Below are positions 1-4,202 of a DNA stretch of 6,729 nt, in pieces. Positions within the stretch are counted from its first letter, which is position 1; each line of letters opens with the position of its first letter. The stretch is taken from positions 1 to 6,729 of the forward strand of contig DAIOGN010000154.1 of the NCBI GenBank assembly GCA_036745245.1. The letters run 5' to 3'. This stretch comes from DAIOGN01 sp036745245 (GTDB lineage Bacteria; Zixibacteria; MSB-5A5; JAUVRN01). The position numbers and the translations under genes are program-made. The notes under the pieces were generated by a model that saw only the letters and a list, made by a program, of their open reading frames with translations, did not search any database and was not told where the DNA came from.

Positions 1-688
1 CGCGCACAGCGGCGGCGAGGTCGAACACGAGTTTGAAGTGTTCCGGTGCGCGCAGACCGCGGCCGCCGGAGACCACGATGTCGGCGTCACTGAGATTCGC
101 CGTCTGCGCTTTTTCCTCCACGCGTTCCCGCAGCAAGAGCGTGGCGGAAGCCGCCATGGGCACGGACACTCGCTCGGAGCGCACCCCCGCGGCAGCCGGC
201 GCGGCTGGATACACCTTGGGACGCACCGTGGCCAGGGCCGACGGCTGCGTGCGCACCAGCACGTCGCGCTGGACACTGCCGCCAAAACAGGGACGAACCA
301 CTCGCAGATCGTCCTGGTGCCAGGACAGGGCCGTGGCGTCGGCCGCATAGCCACACCCGGCGCGGGCCGCCAGGCGCGGGAACAGAGCCTTCCCCGTAAG
401 CGTGGCCGCGCCGAGCACCGCCTTCGGCTTGTGCTGTGCCATCGCCGTGACCAGGGCCTCCGTGGTCTCTTGATCGCACCACGGATCGACAAGGGCGCAG
501 TACACTTTGGAGATGCCTCGCGACGAGCATTCTTCCGCGAGAAGGTCGGCCTGCGGATGGCCTACGAAGGCGGCGATCTTTCCGTCGCCTCCGGCCAGCG
601 TACGTGCGGCGGACACCACCTCCCACGTGACGGGCGACACACGATCGCCTTTCGCCTGCACCACCACCCAGATGTCCCCGTGACTCAT
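1..688 (-). CDS. etfA: Electron transfer flavoprotein alpha subunit (EtfA/FixB), C-terminus cut by window edge
   Basis: ETF alpha pairs with EtfB and carries FAD-bound electrons between flavin dehydrogenases and a membrane quinone reductase or, in confurcating systems, ferredoxin/NAD partners in the cytoplasm. The minus-strand frame is open from the ATG at 688 to the edge (229 codons). It begins MSHGDIWVVVQ, has TWEVVSAARTLA at about residues 21-32, and reaches the family signature DADIVVSGGRGL at about 201-212, followed by EHFKLVFDLA. This is the entry to the C-terminal FAD-binding domain, most of which lies outside the window. The ATG overlaps the larC stop (ATGA), and GGAGGGG sits five bases upstream, so the start is well supported and translation is probably coupled to larC. 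There is no N-terminal ferredoxin extension, unlike the LctC-type alpha subunit. etfB, usually just upstream of etfA, is replaced here by larC. The family call is firm. The electron donor is not visible. Confidence 0.9.
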   Translation of the reverse strand, partial: MSHGDIWVVVQAKGDRVSPVTWEVVSAARTLAGGDGKIAAFVGHPQADLLAEECSSRGISKVYCALVDPWCDQETTEALVTAMAQHKPKAVLGAATLTGKALFPRLAARAGCGYAADATALSWHQDDLRVVRPCFGGSVQRDVLVRTQPSALATVRPKVYPAAPAAAGVRSERVSVPMAASATLLLRERVEEKAQTANLSDADIVVSGGRGLRAPEHFKLVFDLAAAVR

Positions 689-1860
689 CGATTCCCCTCC
701 GAACTGTGCCATTCCTGCACCGCGGCCTGCCGCACGTCTGCCGTGGTCACACCGTACCTGAGCGCGGCCTGCCGACAGTCCTCAAACTCCGGCGCCGGAC
801 GCACCACCCCGTCGGGCAGCGTGACCGACTTCACACGGATGTCGCCGTAGCGGGTGGAGAGCGTATCCACGCGACGATCCAGCACGTAGCGCACGATGTC
901 GCGCCTTCTTACCCCGGATGAGCCCGTGACGCGCAACACCGAGCCCGCCAGCCGGTCTGCGGACTCGGGCTCGCAGAGTACGCCGAGTTCCCAGCCGGGA
1001 CGCCCCTTTTTCATGACCGTCGGCGCATAGTAGACGTCGAGCGCGCCCTCGCCAAGGAGAATCTCCAGTGCGAACGCGAGGTCCTCCCCCGTGGTGTTGT
1101 CGATCACGCACACCAGCTCCGTGACCGGCTGGGAGCGCGCGGGAAGCGTCTCCCGCTCCAGGAGAAACGCTCGCACCACATTGGCCCGCGACTTGAAGTC
1201 GGCAGCGCCCGCGCCCATCCCCGTCCGTTGAATCGCGCCCGGGGCAGGTGGGGCACAGGTGGCGAGGGTGACGATGAGCGCGGCGCCCGTGGGTGTGACC
1301 CGCTCGCCCTCCTCCTCGATCCACTCCACCGGCCAGCCTTTCAACAGCTCGACCGTGGCAGGAGCAGGGAGCGGAAGTTCGCCGTGCGCCGCGCGCACCG
1401 TGCCCCGCGCCAGAGGCAGCGGGCCGGCGGTGACGCGCTCCGGCGACAGCGCATGCGTCAGAAGACAGGTGCCGGCAATGTCGACCAGTGCATCGGCGGC
1501 GCCGACCTCGTGAAAGTGTACTTTGTCAGGAGTGGAACCGTGCACATGCGCCTCCGCGAGAGCCAGCTTGCGAAATACCTCGGCGGCAGCCGACTGAACC
1601 GGTGCCGGCAGGCTCGAACTTTCGAGGAGTGCAAGAACATCCTTGAGATGCCTGAGCGGTTCCTTCCCGTCGCCCTTCACCACCACCTGCGTGGCGGCCA
1701 GGTGGGATCGCGTGGTCCGCGAGCACTCCACGCGCACGTGCGGCAGATGGAGCGCTGCCGGGACCGACGCCAGGAGGTCCGCCGACCCGTGCAGTTCGCA
1801 CAGCGCGCCGAGAAGCATGTCGCCTGCGACGCCGCCCGCGCAGTCGAAGTGCAGATCCAT
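685..1860 (-). CDS. larC: LarC, nickel insertion protein for the nickel-pincer nucleotide cofactor
   Basis: LarC is the CTP-dependent cyclometallase that inserts nickel into the dithiolated pyridinium mononucleotide, the last step in making the NPN cofactor of lactate racemase (LarA) and its relatives. The product is 391 aa, close to the usual length. Visible family signatures are FDCAGGVAGDMLLGAL (5-20), KVHFHEVGAADALVDI (113-128), HGELPLPAPATVELLKG (159-175), ERVTPTGAAL (186-195), the C-terminal-domain motif around IDNTTGEDLAFALE (253-266), VMKKGRPGWELGVLCEP (282-298) and GVRRRDIVRYVL (316-327). It is one uninterrupted frame, so it needs no ribosomal frameshift of the kind that joins larC1 and larC2 in Lactiplantibacillus plantarum. 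The frame stays open far upstream, but that part is a shadow of larB. The ATG at 1860 lies two bases after the larB stop and gives the canonical N-terminus. No strong Shine-Dalgarno is seen, consistent with coupling to larB. Its stop overlaps the etfA start. Confidence 0.93.
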   Translation of the reverse strand: MDLHFDCAGGVAGDMLLGALCELHGSADLLASVPAALHLPHVRVECSRTTRSHLAATQVVVKGDGKEPLRHLKDVLALLESSSLPAPVQSAAAEVFRKLALAEAHVHGSTPDKVHFHEVGAADALVDIAGTCLLTHALSPERVTAGPLPLARGTVRAAHGELPLPAPATVELLKGWPVEWIEEEGERVTPTGAALIVTLATCAPPAPGAIQRTGMGAGAADFKSRANVVRAFLLERETLPARSQPVTELVCVIDNTTGEDLAFALEILLGEGALDVYYAPTVMKKGRPGWELGVLCEPESADRLAGSVLRVTGSSGVRRRDIVRYVLDRRVDTLSTRYGDIRVKSVTLPDGVVRPAPEFEDCRQAALRYGVTTADVRQAAVQEWHSSEGNR

Positions 1861-1862
1861 GT

Positions 1863-2633
1863 TCAGTTCGGCTTTCTCAGAATCCTGCACGCCGCCACGG
1901 CAGCGCCGTACCCGTTGTCGATATTGGTCACCAGCACTCCCGCGGCACAGCTGTTCAGCATGGTGAGCAGCGGCGCCAGGCCTGCGAAGTGTGCGCCATA
2001 GCCCACCGACGTGGGAACGGCGATCACCGGGGCGGCCACGAGCCCCCCCACGACCGAAGGCAGCGCACCGTCCATCCCCGCCACTACGATCACTACACGC
2101 GCCTTTCGCAACGCGGGCGAGACGGAGAGAATGCGGTGAAGTCCCGCCACGCCCACATCGAACAGTCGCTCCACTCCGTACCCGTAGGCTTCGGCGGTGA
2201 CCGCCGCCTCTTCCGCCACCGGAAGGTCCGCGGTCCCTGCGGTGGCCACCGCGATGGGCGCCCGGGCTTTCCGCCTGCGTGAGCTCCGGGACGCCACAAC
2301 GAACATCCGCGCTTCCCTGTGCCACACCCCGGCGGACCACTCCGCCGCGAGTGCACCGCCCCACTCTTCCGGCACGCGGGTGGCCAGAGCCACTTCACCT
2401 CGCTCCGAGAGCCGGCCGAGCAGTCGCTGCACCTGTTCGAGCGTCTTGCCTGTACATAATACGGCCTCCGGCAGACCCTGCCTGAGACTGCGATGATGAT
2501 CGAGACGTGCGAAGCCGAGCTCTTCCGTGGACCACGCAGAGATGACGCGGGCCGCTTCCGTTGCCGACGTCCGGCCGGCCCTGACGTCCGAGAGCAACCG
2601 CGCGAGGCGGTTTTGTGCAGGCTTGTTCAACAT
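1863..2633 (-). CDS. larB: LarB, nicotinic acid adenine dinucleotide carboxylase/hydrolase (NPN cofactor biosynthesis)
   Basis: LarB carboxylates the pyridinium ring of nicotinic acid adenine dinucleotide and cleaves the phosphoanhydride, giving the dicarboxylate mononucleotide plus AMP. LarE then sulfurises this and LarC inserts nickel. The protein is 256 aa, normal for the family. It has an N-terminal helical part with ELGFARLDHHRSLRQGLPE (38-56) and a C-terminal PurE-like domain with ATAGTADLPVAEEAA (130-144), RLFDVGVAGLHRIL (156-169), VVAGMDGALPSVVGGL (183-198), VPTSVGYGAHF (206-216), MLNSCAAGV (225-233) and TNIDNGYGAA (236-245). C229 is the probable equivalent of the cysteine that forms the covalent pyridine intermediate in the L. 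plantarum enzyme. The frame is open to 2975, but residues before the ATG at 2633 run into the intergenic region and do not resemble LarB, so I start here, although no clear Shine-Dalgarno precedes it. It is the first gene of the leftward operon, divergent from the FHA gene. Confidence 0.93.
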   Translation of the reverse strand: MLNKPAQNRLARLLSDVRAGRTSATEAARVISAWSTEELGFARLDHHRSLRQGLPEAVLCTGKTLEQVQRLLGRLSERGEVALATRVPEEWGGALAAEWSAGVWHREARMFVVASRSSRRRKARAPIAVATAGTADLPVAEEAAVTAEAYGYGVERLFDVGVAGLHRILSVSPALRKARVVIVVAGMDGALPSVVGGLVAAPVIAVPTSVGYGAHFAGLAPLLTMLNSCAAGVLVTNIDNGYGAAVAACRILRKPN

Positions 2634-2778
2634 CTGAGCAGCCAGCGCGGGCAGTTTCTCCGGGCCGAGCCGGTAAGCCCTTCCACCGTTGCCGATTAAG
2701 GAAACCCGCGAGGGGTCGATAATATAGACGAGCAAGCCTTGGACGGCCACGGAAATATGGTTCTTTAAGGAGGCAGGT
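2634..2778. promoter_or_regulatory. Divergent intergenic region with candidate promoters for larB and the FHA operon
   Basis: This 145-base spacer separates the two head-to-head operons and is the only real non-coding stretch, so both promoters should lie here. Its centre (2718-2726) is locally A/T-rich in a GC-rich context. On the plus strand, TTAAGG (2696-2701), a 16-base spacer and GATAAT (2718-2723) give a plausible but weak sigma-70-like match, which would leave an untranslated leader of about 50 bases. On the minus strand the same A/T block reads TATATTATC and could serve as a -10 element, but no convincing -35 accompanies it. The heptamer TTAAGGA occurs twice (2696-2702 and 2765-2771), the second as part of the ribosome binding site. 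No clear operator palindrome or riboswitch was seen. That promoters are present is likely. The exact hexamers are uncertain. Confidence 0.4.
2766..2773 (+). promoter_or_regulatory. Strong ribosome binding site for the FHA gene
   Basis: TAAGGAGG ends five bases before the ATG at 2779. It is the best Shine-Dalgarno match for the rightward operon and fixes the start of the FHA gene. The two downstream genes rely on near-overlapping stop/start junctions instead. Confidence 0.85.
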
Positions 2779-3474
2779 ATGCCGGAGATCATCGTCCGCT
2801 TCGAGGACAAGGTCATCGAGCGGGTTGTCGCGGAGAAGCCACGCATCACCATCGGTCGCACCACCGACAACGACATCGTGCTGGACAATCGGGGGGTCTC
2901 CCGCCGGCACGCCATGATCGAGATGGGCCCGTCGGGACAGGCTGTGATCATTGACAACGAGAGCCTCAACGGCACCTTCGTGAATCAGCGCAAGGTGTCG
3001 GAGGAAGTGCTCAAGGACCACGACGTCATCTCCATTGGAAAGTACCACCTGGAGTACGTCACGGCCGTGGCGGAGAAGAAGGCTCAGAACACGCTCGACG
3101 GCACGATGATCCTGGAGACGAAGAAACACAAGCGTCTCCTGGAGTCCGACAAGAAGGATCGGCAGCGCGTCGAAGCCGCGGGCGGCGGCGCCGTTCTCGT
3201 GGCCGAATCCAACGCGCTGGCGGCGGAGTACCCGCTCGGACACGACGTGGTGACCCTCGGCCGCTCGAACTTCGTCAACGTGCCCGTGAAGGGATTCTGG
3301 GTGAAGGACATCCAGGCCAAACTGGTTCCGGAAGGCGACCGCTGGGAGCTGGTGAATGTGGGACGTGCCGGCAAGACCAAGGTCAACGGGGAGCCCGTGA
3401 ACCGTTCGCTTCTGCGCAACGGCGACCTGATCCAGGTGGGTCGCACGGTGTTCCGTTTCGTCGCCGGCGCCTGA
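2779..3474 (+). CDS. Tandem FHA-domain protein, phosphothreonine reader (second FHA degenerate)
   Basis: This 231-aa soluble protein has no signal peptide or membrane segment. Residues 1-95 form a canonical FHA domain: GR at 26-27, SRRH at 41-44 and NGTFVN at 64-69, the residues that hold phosphothreonine. Residues 96-136 are a charged linker with DGTMILET around T109. Residues 137-231 show a second FHA-like fold with LGR at 160-162 and KVNGEPV at 201-207. However, the SxxH motif is replaced by VKDIQAKL (175-182), and the pThr-contacting Asn of the NGT loop is missing (AGKT at 197-200). FHA domains bind phosphothreonine peptides, so the likely role is to read marks made by the kinase encoded two genes downstream. 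The start is set by a strong Shine-Dalgarno. The stop is one base before the next start. Domain identity is firm. The partner is inferred from the operon. Confidence 0.9.
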   Translation: MPEIIVRFEDKVIERVVAEKPRITIGRTTDNDIVLDNRGVSRRHAMIEMGPSGQAVIIDNESLNGTFVNQRKVSEEVLKDHDVISIGKYHLEYVTAVAEKKAQNTLDGTMILETKKHKRLLESDKKDRQRVEAAGGGAVLVAESNALAAEYPLGHDVVTLGRSNFVNVPVKGFWVKDIQAKLVPEGDRWELVNVGRAGKTKVNGEPVNRSLLRNGDLIQVGRTVFRFVAGA

Positions 3475-3475
3475 T

Positions 3476-4200
3476 GTGAAGAGAGCGTTTCTTTCCGATG
3501 TGCACGGAAACCTGCCGGCCCTCGAGGCCACGCTCGCCGATGCGGAGCGACAGGGAGCCGAGTCCATCGCTTTTCTCGGGGATGCCGTGGGGTACGGGCC
3601 CGAGCCCAACGAGTGCGTGGCGCTTTTGCAGCGCGCCTGCTCCGTGTGCCTCATGGGAAACCACGACTATGCGGCCCTCGGGTCCTTGTCGATTGACGAG
3701 TTCANNNNNNNNNNGAGGCGATGATGTTCACCCGGCAGGCGCTCACGGATGTGACCCTGGCCACGCTGACGGGCTACCGTCAGGTGCATGTGGATCCGCC
3801 GTACCACATGGTGCACAGCTCACCCGACGAGCCCCTCGCCTGGAAGTACATCGTGGATCTCCGCGATGCGATCCCCCAGTTCAAGCATTTCCGCGAGCCG
3901 TTCTGCCTCCTGGGGCATTCGCACAAGCCCCTCATGGCGATCTGCCGGCCGTCGGGTTCGTACTCGAGCGCCGAGGTGGGAACGCTCGCCCTGGAGTCGG
4001 AGTACCGCTATCTGTTCAACGTGGGCAGCGTGGGTCAGCCGCGAGACGGCAACCCCGATGCGTGCTATCTCCTTCTGGATGAGGAGGCCGCCTCCTGCGA
4101 AATGCGCCGCGTGTCCTATCCCGTGAACCGGGTGCAGGCGGCCATGGAGGTGCTCAACATGCCGGCCTTTCTCATCGAGCGCCTGGCCGCCGGGAAGTGA
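3476..4200 (+). CDS. Calcineurin-like metallophosphoesterase, interrupted by an assembly gap
   Basis: This is a cytoplasmic two-metal phosphoesterase of the calcineurin-like superfamily. The first part (GTG start at 3476, residues 1-76) carries SDVHGN (7-12), GDAVGYGPEPNE (35-46) and GNHD (61-64). After the N run, the frame carrying EAMMFTRQAL continues with HMVHSSP, LGHSHKP and NVGSVGQPRDGNP to the stop at 4198-4200. All metal-binding motifs expected for the family are therefore present, and the whole protein should be about 240 aa. The two halves are in different frames only because the ten-N placeholder is not the true gap length, so I annotate one gene, not two. GTG lies one base after the FHA stop (TGATGTG) with no separate Shine-Dalgarno, which implies translational coupling. 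Between an FHA reader and a Ser/Thr kinase, a protein-phosphatase role is plausible. A nucleotide or small-molecule phosphodiesterase is the alternative. Confidence 0.87.
3705..3714. other. Assembly gap (10 N) inside the metallophosphoesterase gene
   Basis: Ten consecutive Ns interrupt the gene between residue F76 (codon 3701-3703) and the in-frame GAG codon at 3715. The reading frames on the two sides differ, so the real number of missing bases must be 2 modulo 3 (for example 11 or 14). Ten is therefore a placeholder. Confidence 0.97.
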
Positions 4201-4202
4201 CC

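Noticed and set aside
87..626. Minus-strand open frame of 179 codons inside etfA
   Set aside because: It is an out-of-frame shadow of etfA, rich in Arg and Gly. The frame beginning at 688 gives clear EtfA motifs.
38..850. Plus-strand open frame of 270 codons at the left edge
   Set aside because: It is antisense to etfA and larC, its composition is Arg/His-rich and unlike any family I know, and it crosses the junction of two well-supported genes.
1228..2001. Plus-strand open frame of 257 codons
   Set aside because: It is antisense to larC and larB, with low-complexity Arg-rich translation and no motif. Typical of GC-rich coding DNA.
1861..2364. N-terminal extension of LarC upstream of 1860
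   Set aside because: The frame is open but overlaps larB out of frame and is Arg/Gly-rich. The canonical LarC N-terminus begins at the ATG at 1860.
2696..2771. TTAAGGA heptamer repeated in the intergenic region as a possible operator
   Set aside because: One copy is the Shine-Dalgarno itself and two short copies 69 bases apart can occur by chance. No palindrome or third copy supports a regulator site.
2634..2975. N-terminal extension of LarB to an ATG at 2975
   Set aside because: It would run through the intergenic region and antisense to the FHA gene. The residues do not resemble LarB, whose N-terminus starts at 2633.
2395..3654. Minus-strand open frame of 419 codons
   Set aside because: It is antisense to the FHA gene and the phosphoesterase, His/Arg-rich, without motifs. 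Both genes it opposes are strongly supported.
3705..3724. Genuine frameshift, pseudogene or programmed slippage in the metallophosphoesterase
   Set aside because: The only frame change coincides with the N placeholder, and all catalytic motifs are intact on both sides, so an assembly artefact explains it.
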